Assembly (NCBI RefSeq): GCF_025145845.1
Contig: NZ_CP102253.1
Location: 248,001-312,000 of the forward strand
From: Alistipes shahii WAL 8301
GTDB lineage: Bacteria; Bacteroidota; Bacteroidia; Bacteroidales; Rikenellaceae
Direction of reading: 5' to 3'
DNA: 64,000 bases
Shown here: positions 1 to 8,368 of the stretch, piece by piece
Position numbering within the stretch: position 1 is the stretch's first letter
How the letters are laid out: each line of letters begins with the position of its first letter
Notes under the pieces: model-generated
What the model saw: only the letters and a program-made list of their open reading frames with translations
Databases searched by the model: none
Told to the model about the DNA's origin: nothing
Program-made: the position numbers and the translations under genes

Positions 1-254
1 GCTTCGTCCGTCGGGTCGAGCGAAAGCACCGCCCCGAGGTCGATGGGCACCGGAGCCGCCGCAGGCTCCGTCTCCGCAACCGGGGATTCCGGAAGGGATT
101 CCACCTCCGTAAAGCGCACCGCATCGTAGAGCGTCCGCAGTTTTTCCAGCGCCAGGTCGCGTTCGAGGGCCGGAATATCCCCGGAAGGCACCCAGCCGTC
201 GACAATCGCGGTCAGCTTGCGCAGTTCGGCACGTATCGTCTTCAAATCCATCAT
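1..254 (-). CDS. hypothetical protein, 5' part (cut by window edge)
   Basis: An open frame starts at either of two adjacent ATG codons (254 or 251) and leaves the window at base 1, so only about 84 N-terminal residues are visible. It begins (M)MDLKTIRAELRKL, continues with an acidic, Leu-rich stretch (about residues 30-45, ERDLALEKLRTLYDAV), and then a Pro/Ala/Glu-rich linker. There is no signal peptide or membrane segment in the visible part, so it is probably cytoplasmic. A -7-like box (TACCTTTG) lies just upstream on the same strand. I do not recognise the family and assign no function. Confidence 0.6.
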   Translation of the reverse strand, partial: MMDLKTIRAELRKLTAIVDGWVPSGDIPALERDLALEKLRTLYDAVRFTEVESLPESPVAETEPAAAPVPIDLGAVLSLDPTDE

Positions 255-273
255 TGCGTACTGTTTTGACCTC

Positions 274-281
274 CAAAGGTA
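274..281 (-). promoter_or_regulatory. Bacteroidetes -7 box (TACCTTTG) for the first gene
   Basis: Reads TACCTTTG on the minus strand, 20 bases before the ATG of the partial gene, and fits the TAnnTTTG consensus of the Bacteroidetes housekeeping sigma factor. I see no good -33 TTG partner at the usual spacing, so the call rests on one box and its position. Confidence 0.5.
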
Positions 282-385
282 GAAAAAATTTGCGAAAGCC
301 CAGCCATTCCCCGGAACCTTTTGTCCGAAACATCTCCGAACGGGTTTTTCCGGGACATCCGGACCGTCCCGCCGGGCACGGAAAA

Positions 386-413
386 GGGAGCGGCGGCCGA
401 AGCCGCTGCTCCC
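386..413 (-). terminator. hairpin terminator after the GH3 gene
   Basis: The arms GGGAGCGGCGGC (386-397) and GCCGCTGCTCCC (402-413) pair over 12 bp with one mismatch around a 4-base loop. Read on the minus strand the stem is followed by a short T run. It lies about 50 bases past the stop codon of the beta-glucosidase gene, which fits an intrinsic terminator for that gene. Confidence 0.65.
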
Positions 414-463
414 TTGCAGCTGTCCCGCACCCGCGGCGTCGGCCGCCGTGCCGGAGAGACGAA

Positions 464-2680
464 TCATTCGGTGATCCGGAAACTGCCGCCGAGCGTGCAG
501 TCGGAGTCGTGCCCTACCCAGACATGGTAGTCGCCCGGCTCCTGGCCCCACTTTTTGTCGAGACGCCAGAACGAAAGGTCGTCGGGCGTCAGTGTGAAGG
601 TCACCTCGCGGCTCTCCCCGGCGCGAAGCATGACCTTCCGGAAACCTTTCAGTTCACGAACCGGACGCGTCACACCGGACAGCAGATCGCGCACGTAGAG
701 CTGCACGACCTCCTCGCCGTCGCGGCCGCCCGTGTTGGTCACGCGGACCGACACGCGAACCTCGCCGCCGACGGCGGTTTCGGGCGTCAGCACCCGCAGG
801 TCCGAATAACCGAACGTCGTGTAGCTCAACCCGTAGCCGAAACAATACTGCGGCGAATTGGGTACGTCGAGATAGCGCGAAGTGTATTTGTTGGGCTTGC
901 CCGACTCGTCGGCCGGACGTCCCGTGCTCTTCTTGTCGTAATGGATCGGAATCTGCCCCACCGTGCGGGGAAAGGTCATCGGCAAACGCCCCGAAGGGTT
1001 GTAGTCGCCCGACACGACATCGGCCAGCGCCTCGCCCGCCATCGTGCCCGGATACCAGGTCAGCAGCAGGGCGTCGGCAAGTTCCGCTTCGCGGGCCAGC
1101 TCCATAGGACGGCCCGTAACCAGCAGGACGACAACCGGTTTCCCGGTTTGCTTCAAGCTCTCCAGCAGGTCACGCTGCGCGTCGGGCAGCGCAAGCGACG
1201 CAAGGCTTGCCGCCTCGCCGCTCTCCCCCGCCTTCAATCCGAGCGCGACCAGCACCACGTCCGACTTCGCGGCTGCGGCCACCGCCTCCGAAATACCGCC
1301 TTCGAGGGCCTTGTGCGGGTCGCATCCGCGGGCATAGGTCACACGGTCGGCTCCGAAACGCGCCCGCAGTCCGTCGAGAAAGGTCGAGGTCCGGCCGGCC
1401 TCGGCGAAATGAACCCACGAGCCGATCAGGTCCCACCGGGAATCGGCGAAAGGTCCCACCAGCGCGATCCGGCTCCCCTTTTTCAGGGGCAGCACGCCGC
1501 CGCGGTTCTCCAGCAGCACCATCGAACTGCGGGCCACGCGGCGCGCGGCATCGAGATGTTCCGGGGCGTAATAGCACTTCTCGCGCTCCTTCGCCTGGTA
1601 GCGGAAAGGATCGTCGAACAGCCCTAGGCGGAACTTCACGGCCAGCACCTCGCGGCAAAGGCTGTCGATCAGCGACTCCGGGATACGCCCCTCCCGCACC
1701 AGTTCGGCGGCATGGAACAGGTAGGCGGCGCTCATCATGTCCATGTTGACCCCGGCGCGCAGGGCCAGTTCGGCAGCCTGCGCATCGTCGCCCGCCACGC
1801 CGTGAGCTTTCAGTTCGCCGATCGTGCCGTAGTCGGTCACCACGAATCCGCCGAAGCCCAGTTCGTCGCGCAGCAGGTCGCGCATCAGCCAGCGGTTGGC
1901 CGTGGCCGGAACGCCGTCGAGGTCGTTGAACGAGGTCATCACCGTCGCGGCCCCGGCATCGAGCGCCGCCCGGTAAGGCGGCAGGTAGCTGTCGCGGAAA
2001 ACCCGCTCGGACATATCGACCGCATGGTATTCGCGCCCGGCCTGCGGAGCGCCGTAGGCGGCGAAATGCTTCACGCAGGCAAGGACCGACGAAGGGTCGG
2101 ACAAGTCGCCCTGATAGCCCCGCACCATCGCTTCGGCGACACGCGCGCCCAGATAGGGGTCTTCGCCCGCGCCCTCGGAGACACGGCCCCACCGGGGGTC
2201 GCGCGAAACGTCGCACATCGGCGAAAAGGTCCAATGGATGCCCATGGCCGAGGCTTCGCGGGCCGAAACGCGGGCCAGCGACTCCGCGGCGGCAGGGTCC
2301 CACGAGGCGGCGACGGCGAGGTTGATCGGGAAGATCGTCCGGAAACCGTGGATCACGTCGGCGCCGATCAGCAGCGGGATGCCCAGCCGGCTCTCCTCGA
2401 CGGCGATCCGCTGCAACCGCTCGGTCTCCTCGAAGGACTTGATGTTGAATACGCTGCCGCAGCGCCCTTCGCGGACCAGCCGTTCGACGGAAAGTTCCGT
2501 CTTGTCGGGTCCCGTGACGGCGCCGCCTCCGCGCTGCTGGACCAGCTGGCCGATCTTTTCGTCGAGCGTCATGCGTTCGACCAGTTCCGCGGCGCGCCGC
2601 CGGTCCTGCGGGGTGACGGGCTGCGCCCCGGCGGGATACAGCACGAGGGCCGCCAATACGGTAAAGATGCTATTTTTCAT
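464..2680 (-). CDS. bglX: periplasmic glycoside hydrolase family 3 beta-glucosidase (BglX-like)
   Basis: A 738-residue exported enzyme expected to remove terminal beta-linked glucose (or xylose) from oligosaccharides. The start at MKNSIFTVLAALVL gives a clear signal peptide ending near PAGAQ. A longer upstream frame exists but runs into the preceding gene's 3' end and lacks a leader. GH3 hallmarks are KHFAAYG (about residues 204-210) and GFVVTDYG with the likely nucleophile Asp283. These are followed by the C-terminal GH3 domain and a fibronectin-III-like end (about residues 650-738). Length and order match BglX. It is the last gene of the minus-strand SusCD locus, but a terminator precedes it and a near-consensus -7 box (TACCTTCG, 2704-2711) lies upstream, so it may be transcribed on its own. 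The precise substrate is not deducible. Confidence 0.9.
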   Translation of the reverse strand: MKNSIFTVLAALVLYPAGAQPVTPQDRRRAAELVERMTLDEKIGQLVQQRGGGAVTGPDKTELSVERLVREGRCGSVFNIKSFEETERLQRIAVEESRLGIPLLIGADVIHGFRTIFPINLAVAASWDPAAAESLARVSAREASAMGIHWTFSPMCDVSRDPRWGRVSEGAGEDPYLGARVAEAMVRGYQGDLSDPSSVLACVKHFAAYGAPQAGREYHAVDMSERVFRDSYLPPYRAALDAGAATVMTSFNDLDGVPATANRWLMRDLLRDELGFGGFVVTDYGTIGELKAHGVAGDDAQAAELALRAGVNMDMMSAAYLFHAAELVREGRIPESLIDSLCREVLAVKFRLGLFDDPFRYQAKEREKCYYAPEHLDAARRVARSSMVLLENRGGVLPLKKGSRIALVGPFADSRWDLIGSWVHFAEAGRTSTFLDGLRARFGADRVTYARGCDPHKALEGGISEAVAAAAKSDVVLVALGLKAGESGEAASLASLALPDAQRDLLESLKQTGKPVVVLLVTGRPMELAREAELADALLLTWYPGTMAGEALADVVSGDYNPSGRLPMTFPRTVGQIPIHYDKKSTGRPADESGKPNKYTSRYLDVPNSPQYCFGYGLSYTTFGYSDLRVLTPETAVGGEVRVSVRVTNTGGRDGEEVVQLYVRDLLSGVTRPVRELKGFRKVMLRAGESREVTFTLTPDDLSFWRLDKKWGQEPGDYHVWVGHDSDCTLGGSFRITE

Positions 2681-2724
2681 CGGTAAAAGTTTGAAAAGAC
2701 ATGCGAAGGTAATGAAAATACCGC

Positions 2725-2770
2725 AAAAAAAGGGCCTCGGACGGAATAAACTCACTCCCGCCCGAAGCCC
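2725..2770 (-). terminator. rho-independent terminator between BACON gene and bglX
   Basis: On the minus strand the arms GGGCTTCGG and CCGAGGCCC (8 of 9 pairs) are followed directly by seven Ts. The structure starts shortly after the stop codon of the BACON/FISUMP lipoprotein gene, a classic intrinsic terminator layout. It separates that gene from the beta-glucosidase gene. Confidence 0.75.
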
Positions 2771-2787
2771 CCGCGATCGCAGCGGCG

Positions 2788-4395
2788 TCACTCCTTCACG
2801 CAGCGCATGCCGTAGGCTGTGGTCATCTTCCGTTCGTAATAGGTCCCCTCGCCCGTGGCGTCGCCCGCCTTCCAGTCGTACATCGGGAGCGGCTTGCCGC
2901 CGGCGAGCGTCGACGAACAATAGGCTGCCGAACGCCCCGGATAGTGGATGCGGCCGTTATCGCCCTTGCGGAACATCGTCGACGGGCCGATGAGGGTTCC
3001 GCCCGAATTGAGCGCATACCAGCGGCTGTACGTGTCGCCCGAGTCCTGGTTCTTGGCGGCGTTGCCGTCCACGTAGGCAAGCAGCGACTGCCATTCGGCC
3101 GCCGTCGGCACCCGGTATCCCACCGGGCAGGGATCGTTCAGCCCTTTGCCGCCCTCGGTCCAGCCTTCGGACATCGCTGCGGACGACCGGGTATAGAACG
3201 TCGTCGGATTGCCGTTTGCCGTTGCGGTGGTCATCTCCTCGCCGCTGATCTGCCAGCCGGCGGTGCGGGAGGCGTTGAAAACCACCTCGCGCGTCATCGC
3301 GCCGAAAGCATCGGGATACTCCGCATGCCCCTCGTAATATTTGTTCTTCGAGAGGATCTTCGCGCCGATGAACGGCTCCTTGCGGCCCCACTGATAGAAC
3401 AGTCCGTAGGAGCGGAAATCCTGCACACAGGCCTTCGGATCGGTCGAATGGTATTCGGCCCCGACATTGCGGTCCTGCCAGGCGATACCGCCGACGGTCA
3501 CGTCCGAAGGCATCTTGTCCACGACCCAGACCAGCCACGACCAGACAACCGCGCCTTCGGCGTCGAACAGCGCGACCAGCCCGCTGCCCTGCTTCGACTT
3601 GGCCGCAGTGCAGATGATTTCATTCCGGGAAGCGTCGTAGTCAAGCCCCGAAAGCAACTCTGCGTCGGTGGTCCAGACCCAGTCCGCCGCAACGCCCTTC
3701 ACATACGCGCCGTCGGTGCGCCGCGCCGGAAACGCACGGGTTTCACCCGCCCGGACCACGACCGTATTCGCTCCGGTCGACCGCTGCACGACGGTCACCT
3801 GCTGCGGTTCGACGCCCTCCATCTCGGAGGAGACGGTCAGCGTCGCGCTGCGCGGACGCACGCCCTCGCCGTCGTCGGTCAGCAACAGTTTCACGACCGA
3901 ACTTTTCGTCCCTTCGGACTGCGACACGGCGCACCAGTCGGTCGCACCCTCGATTTTCCATGCCACGGATGCACGCAGGTTCAGGGCCGGTTCGCTCCCG
4001 GCGCCGTAGACGGTTATATCGGCGCCGTTCTCCGCCAGCACGAGGATCGGCTCGAACTTCTCCTGCGTCACGGTCACGGTGTGCTTCTCTTCGCCCGCGG
4101 CGTAAAAACGCACCGCGGTCGTGCGCTCCTCGGGCAGGAAACTCTGGTCGACCGTCAGAACGATCTTCTTCGTGTGCGAACCTTCAGCGACGTTGGTGCG
4201 GCACCAATCGTCGTCGCAGGAGACCGTCCACGGCGAATCGGCCGTGATTTCAAGGACGCTGCGCCCTCCGAACATATCGAACGTCACGTTATCCTCGAGC
4301 AGTGAAAGGTTGGATTCGGCGACCTCGGGATCGTCGCTGCACGCCGCACAGCAAACGGCTGCCGCGACGGTCAGAAAAAGAAAAAGTCTCTTCAT
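2788..4395 (-). CDS. BACON-domain lipoprotein with C-terminal FISUMP domain
   Basis: A 535-residue predicted lipoprotein: MKRLFLFLTVAAAVCCAAC with lipidated Cys19, followed by SDD, which resembles the Bacteroidetes surface-export signal. Two BACON-like Ig modules follow (about residues 30-210), showing W-C-x(n)-W and the closing TVTQE and VTVVQRS strands. The C-terminal half (about 295-535) fits the Fibrobacter succinogenes major paralogous domain: GGIAWQDRNVG, YGLFYQWGRKEPF, CPVGYRVPTAAEW and the terminal GMRCVKE. BACON modules are thought to bind carbohydrate or mucin or act as spacers; no catalytic residues are evident. It lies directly downstream of the phosphoesterase lipoprotein gene (39-base gap), so it is probably a surface accessory of the SusCD system. 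The domain calls are firm, the role is inferred. Confidence 0.85.
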   Translation of the reverse strand: MKRLFLFLTVAAAVCCAACSDDPEVAESNLSLLEDNVTFDMFGGRSVLEITADSPWTVSCDDDWCRTNVAEGSHTKKIVLTVDQSFLPEERTTAVRFYAAGEEKHTVTVTQEKFEPILVLAENGADITVYGAGSEPALNLRASVAWKIEGATDWCAVSQSEGTKSSVVKLLLTDDGEGVRPRSATLTVSSEMEGVEPQQVTVVQRSTGANTVVVRAGETRAFPARRTDGAYVKGVAADWVWTTDAELLSGLDYDASRNEIICTAAKSKQGSGLVALFDAEGAVVWSWLVWVVDKMPSDVTVGGIAWQDRNVGAEYHSTDPKACVQDFRSYGLFYQWGRKEPFIGAKILSKNKYYEGHAEYPDAFGAMTREVVFNASRTAGWQISGEEMTTATANGNPTTFYTRSSAAMSEGWTEGGKGLNDPCPVGYRVPTAAEWQSLLAYVDGNAAKNQDSGDTYSRWYALNSGGTLIGPSTMFRKGDNGRIHYPGRSAAYCSSTLAGGKPLPMYDWKAGDATGEGTYYERKMTTAYGMRCVKE

Positions 4396-4434
4396 CGTTG
4401 AAGTTGTATTTAAGGTTTTGTTCGAATGTCGTAT

Positions 4435-5928
4435 TTACCAGGACACGGACGATTCGTAGGTATGCCCGAAACTGTCGGTGACCCGCACCATGCCGCCCCG
4501 CTCGCTGCCCGGATCGCCCCGGAACATATGCCACGTATTGGTCGGCATCCCTCCGCGCACACCCGTCGCCAGCACCTCCTCGTAATAGGGATCGGTGCGC
4601 TGCGTCCGCTCCATTGCCACCGCCTGCCCGCCCGAAGCGGGAATCCACTCCACGGCGCTCCAGGCCGTGTCATAACCCCAGACATTGGCATAGACACAGG
4701 CCGAATTGGTGCGTCCGGGTGCATAGAGGCGCATCTGCATATCGCGCTTCCCGCCCGCCGGCTTGTAATACCACGAGAGCCGTTCGCCATCGACCTCGAC
4801 CACGGCATAGCCGCGCGGCGTGCCGTCGCAGTTGACGTCGCCGTTGATGAACAGGTCGCCCGGCGTGCGGGCGATGCAGTGCATGACCTTGCGTCCGTCG
4901 TCGTAACGGTAAATGTCATGGTAGTGCTTGTGCCCCCCGAAGGCATGGACCTTATAGGGGCTTATCGCATCGAGGAAACGCTGGAAATTGCGGTGGTTGC
5001 GCGCTGCGGTGTTCTTCGTGTGGCAGAGAATCGGGCAATGGGACGAGACGACGAGCGTGCTGCCCGCCGGAACGTAGCGCAAATCGGCTTCGATCCAACG
5101 GCAAATTTCGTCCGTAAGACCGATCGTATACTCCTCTTCGGCGGTCGGCGCATGGTCGAAAAGGATGTTGTCGAGGAACAGATAATGGATTTTCCCGATG
5201 TTCACCGAGTAGTTCGCCGGACCGAAATAGCGTTCGTAGCTCTGCAAGGCGAGCGAATCGGTCAACTCGGCCGGATCGTGATCGTGGTTGCCCGGCAGGC
5301 TGAAGGTCGTGAAGCCAAGCGTCTCCAGCCCCTGACGGTACTTCGGGAAAAGCGACATATCGTTCCAGACCAGGTCGCCCAGGCTGACTCCGTAAACCTC
5401 CGTCGGAAGCCCCTGCACGGTTTTCAGCACATCGGGAACGACATGACCGAGATAGGAATCCACCGACGTGTTATCGGCAGCCAGCTGAATGTCGGCCATA
5501 ACGATCAGCGAATGGCGGTCGGACGGAGTCTTGCGTCGTGTCAGCGTAAAATCGGCCCGGTTGACGGCCTGTTTGCGGTCGATTTTGCGGTAGAACCGCG
5601 GACAGCCCTGCGTGGCGGGGATCTCGCAGTCGGCAGGCACGGAGACAAAGACGAAATTGCGCCGCGCGAGGTCGGAGGCCAGATAGTAAATCCCCCGTTC
5701 GTCGGTCGCCGTCACCTCCAGGCCGTCGCTCACCACCACCCCGGCAATGCCATTGCCGGCGCTGTCCTTCACGATTCCCTTCACCGTCATTCCGGCCTTA
5801 TCGGGAATCTGTCCGGCGGTCGGGCCGTCGTCACCGCCGCCCTCCGAGGAGGAGCAGGCCGCCAGGACAAGGGCGGCGAGGCACACCGACAGAAGCCGCA
5901 TGTAGAATTTTGACATATTTTTTTGCAT
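4435..5928 (-). CDS. calcineurin-like metallophosphoesterase lipoprotein
   Basis: A 497-residue exported lipoprotein (lipobox VLAAC, Cys25; an alternative start at 5916 also keeps the signal). The N-terminal part (about residues 45-115) fits the small beta-sandwich found in front of such enzymes. The metallophosphatase core carries VMADIQL, SLGDLVWND, LPGNHDHD, VVSSHCPI and FGGHKHYHD, the usual ligands of a two-metal centre. The first motif is D-x-Q, not D-x-H, as in many Bacteroides members. A C-terminal domain with WGYD and TDP motifs follows. It would cleave a phosphoester outside the cytoplasm; the substrate is unknown. Together with the EEP-fold lipoprotein at 13958 it suggests that the glycan handled here carries phosphate. 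That last point is inference. Confidence 0.88.
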   Translation of the reverse strand: MQKNMSKFYMRLLSVCLAALVLAACSSSEGGGDDGPTAGQIPDKAGMTVKGIVKDSAGNGIAGVVVSDGLEVTATDERGIYYLASDLARRNFVFVSVPADCEIPATQGCPRFYRKIDRKQAVNRADFTLTRRKTPSDRHSLIVMADIQLAADNTSVDSYLGHVVPDVLKTVQGLPTEVYGVSLGDLVWNDMSLFPKYRQGLETLGFTTFSLPGNHDHDPAELTDSLALQSYERYFGPANYSVNIGKIHYLFLDNILFDHAPTAEEEYTIGLTDEICRWIEADLRYVPAGSTLVVSSHCPILCHTKNTAARNHRNFQRFLDAISPYKVHAFGGHKHYHDIYRYDDGRKVMHCIARTPGDLFINGDVNCDGTPRGYAVVEVDGERLSWYYKPAGGKRDMQMRLYAPGRTNSACVYANVWGYDTAWSAVEWIPASGGQAVAMERTQRTDPYYEEVLATGVRGGMPTNTWHMFRGDPGSERGGMVRVTDSFGHTYESSVSW

Positions 5929-5967
5929 TGAGGATGCGGAGGAGGCCGGACCTCCTCCGCATCACTG

Positions 5968-6450
5968 TTATTTCATCACGACCCGGATGATTACGCTGTT
6001 CTTTTCGGAACGCACCTTGCCCTGATCATCGGCCCTGACGGAAAGCGGCAGCACATAGGAGGAATCAATGCCGTCGGCAAGCATCGAAGCGGCATCGAAG
6101 CGGATTTCGGCGCGGTCCATGACCCTGTCCCCCGACAAGCGCACTTCGGGGTCGAAGGCGAAATACCTGTCGGGCATCACCTTCAGTTCGAGTCCGTTTT
6201 CCACGTTATAGACATCGAGCACGGAGGGGTCGACCACCAGTTTCACGGTGATTCCGTCGTCATTGTAACCGCCCTTGTAAAGATAGAGATCGTAAACGCA
6301 CGCCTGGCCCGAAGCGGCATCGTATTCGAGGACCTGGAAATCGTTCTTCGGGATGCAGACCATAGTGTCCACCGTCTCGTAGACGACGTAATCGTCGCCG
6401 CACCCTACGGCTCCCAGCAGAAGCAGGAGGCATATCGCAAGATTCTTCAT
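5968..6450 (-). CDS. DUF1735-type lipoprotein of a SusCD locus
   Basis: A 160-residue lipoprotein (MKNLAICLLLLLGAVGC, Cys17). The body resembles DUF1735/BT_3987-N domains, which are small beta-sandwich modules usually encoded right after SusD and often joined to glycan-binding domains. Visible support is the pattern of DLYLYKGGYNDDGITVKLVVD, a SYVLPLSVRA strand and the closing VIIRVVMK. It sits 19 bases downstream of the SusD gene on the same strand. The likely role is an extra surface glycan-binding component. Here the domain stands alone without a partner domain. Confidence 0.75.
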   Translation of the reverse strand: MKNLAICLLLLLGAVGCGDDYVVYETVDTMVCIPKNDFQVLEYDAASGQACVYDLYLYKGGYNDDGITVKLVVDPSVLDVYNVENGLELKVMPDRYFAFDPEVRLSGDRVMDRAEIRFDAASMLADGIDSSYVLPLSVRADDQGKVRSEKNSVIIRVVMK

Positions 6451-6469
6451 CGCAATCGGATTATTAAGG

Positions 6470-8356
6470 TTAGTAACCGGGATTCTGCACGAGGTTGTAG
6501 TTGATATTGATTTCGCTCAACGGAATGGCCATCCAGTAGGTCTTGGGGGATTCGAACGTGCGGACGCCGCTCTCCTTCATCGTGGAGACCCGGTAGAAAT
6601 CGGCCGCCGTCCTGCCGTCGAGATTCCACGCCTTGGGACGCCGGGACATCGCTTCGCCCGCCTCTTTCCAACGGCGCAGGTCGTGGTAGCGCATGCCCTC
6701 CATCAGCAGTTCGATCGAACGCTCCCGGTGCAGCACCTTGCGCAGTTCGTCGCCGGTGGGAATGCCCCCGGCCAAGGCCCACGAATCCTTGAAATCGGGC
6801 AGCCCCGAGCGGCGGCGGACCAGATTCAGGTAATTGAGGCTCGCGTCGCTCAACGACCCGTTGTATTCGAAATCGGCCTCGGCATAGCTCAGGTAGAGTT
6901 CCGCAAGGCGGATGTAAGGATAGGCGTACTTGCGGTAGGTCCACGACTTGGTGTCGTAGTTGAAGGCCGACTGGCGGTGAATCCACTTCTTGAGAATGTA
7001 GCCCGTACAGCTCTGGTACTCCTTCGAGGCGTCGAGCACACTGCCCTGCATCTCGCCGGCGCGGCATTTGAGAATGAACTCCTCGCCGTTGATGGCGTAC
7101 TTGCCGCGGTCGTAGCCCACCGACGCATAGAAGCGCGGCTCCTTGTAGACATGAAGGTTGACAGTCTCCTTTTCGGCATTATAGGCATAGGGGTCGATAT
7201 GCATGGTCTCGGGGTCTCGGTCCCACGGCAGGCCGTTGTGCGTGTAGTACATCTCCACGCACTCGAACGTCGGAACGATGTTGATGCAGAAGCCGTCGGT
7301 ACTGTACGGCAGCTTCAGGCGCGCGCCTCCGTAACGCTGCAAGTGCCCGATGCCGGTCTGGTCGCCCATTGCCCAAAGGTACTCGGTCGTGTTCCAGAGC
7401 GGTTCGACGAAGCAGTCGTGGTAGTTGATCTCGCCGCGCTCGGCAGCGGTTGCAGCCGCAGTCGCGTTCGGGCTTTCGTAGAGCCTGTGCCCGTTGTCCT
7501 CGGCCAGCGTGATCGCTTCCTGGCAGGCGTCGAGCGCCCACTTCCACTTTTCGGGATTGTAGGTCTGGCTCATCAGCGGCGTGCCGTCGTTGTTGCGGAA
7601 ACGCGCGTAGAACTCCGTGTTGCCGTTGCAGAGCGGACTGGCGGCATAGAGCAGCAGCCGGGCCTTCATCGCCTTGGCCGCCACCGAGGTGGCGCGCCCC
7701 AGGTCGGCATCGGGACGCGTCGGATACCCGTGCAGCAAATCGGCCGCGCGGTCGTAGGTCTCGGCGATGAACGTCACGCATTCGTCGAACGGACTGCGGG
7801 CCACATAGACCTGCTCCTCGGGAAGCCCCATGTCCAGCTGCCCCCTGACGAGGATGACCGGGCCGTAGTGAGTCAGCAGCACCCAGTGGTAATAGGCGAT
7901 CAGAAAATAGGCTTCGCCCTTGAACTCGTCGGCCACGGACGGCGAGATGCCCGGGACTGCGTCGATATTGTCGATCATAATGTAACAGTAGCGGATGCCC
8001 TTGTACATGTCGTAGTTCGTGCGCCCGGACGGGGAAGAGGTCGTCGCGTCCCACAGACCGTAGTAGGTCTGGCTGGCGTTCTCCTCGTTGTAGAGCATGC
8101 TCTTGTAGGGAAAATAACGGGTCTGGCCGTTGGTGGCGGTGATAATGTCGTCGCCGGCGCAGAAGTCGGGCATGTAGCGGTAGGCCGCGATGTTGGGGGC
8201 GTAGGTGTAGAGCGTATTGAGGTACTTGCGGGCCTCCTTGGAGGTTTTGAAGATGTCCTCCTGCGTCGCCTGCCCCTCGGGAACCACGTCGAGGAAATCG
8301 CACGCGGCAAGCGCTCCGGCGCACGCAAACAGCAAAATGGATATGATTTTTTTCAT
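6470..8356 (-). CDS. susD: SusD/RagB family surface glycan-binding lipoprotein
   Basis: A 628-residue protein with a lipoprotein signal (MKKIISILLFACAGALAAC, Cys19) and the usual SusD start (DFLDVVPEGQATQEDIFK). It has the TPR-like helices around a glycan-binding face and the conserved RSIELLMEGMRYHDLRRWK near the C-terminus, ending NINYNLVQNPGY. It would cap the SusC pore and hand oligosaccharides to it. The gene begins 12 bases after the SusC stop, the standard paired arrangement. The ligand cannot be told from the sequence. Confidence 0.93.
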   Translation of the reverse strand: MKKIISILLFACAGALAACDFLDVVPEGQATQEDIFKTSKEARKYLNTLYTYAPNIAAYRYMPDFCAGDDIITATNGQTRYFPYKSMLYNEENASQTYYGLWDATTSSPSGRTNYDMYKGIRYCYIMIDNIDAVPGISPSVADEFKGEAYFLIAYYHWVLLTHYGPVILVRGQLDMGLPEEQVYVARSPFDECVTFIAETYDRAADLLHGYPTRPDADLGRATSVAAKAMKARLLLYAASPLCNGNTEFYARFRNNDGTPLMSQTYNPEKWKWALDACQEAITLAEDNGHRLYESPNATAAATAAERGEINYHDCFVEPLWNTTEYLWAMGDQTGIGHLQRYGGARLKLPYSTDGFCINIVPTFECVEMYYTHNGLPWDRDPETMHIDPYAYNAEKETVNLHVYKEPRFYASVGYDRGKYAINGEEFILKCRAGEMQGSVLDASKEYQSCTGYILKKWIHRQSAFNYDTKSWTYRKYAYPYIRLAELYLSYAEADFEYNGSLSDASLNYLNLVRRRSGLPDFKDSWALAGGIPTGDELRKVLHRERSIELLMEGMRYHDLRRWKEAGEAMSRRPKAWNLDGRTAADFYRVSTMKESGVRTFESPKTYWMAIPLSEININYNLVQNPGY

Positions 8357-8368
8357 GTCGCTCGAATT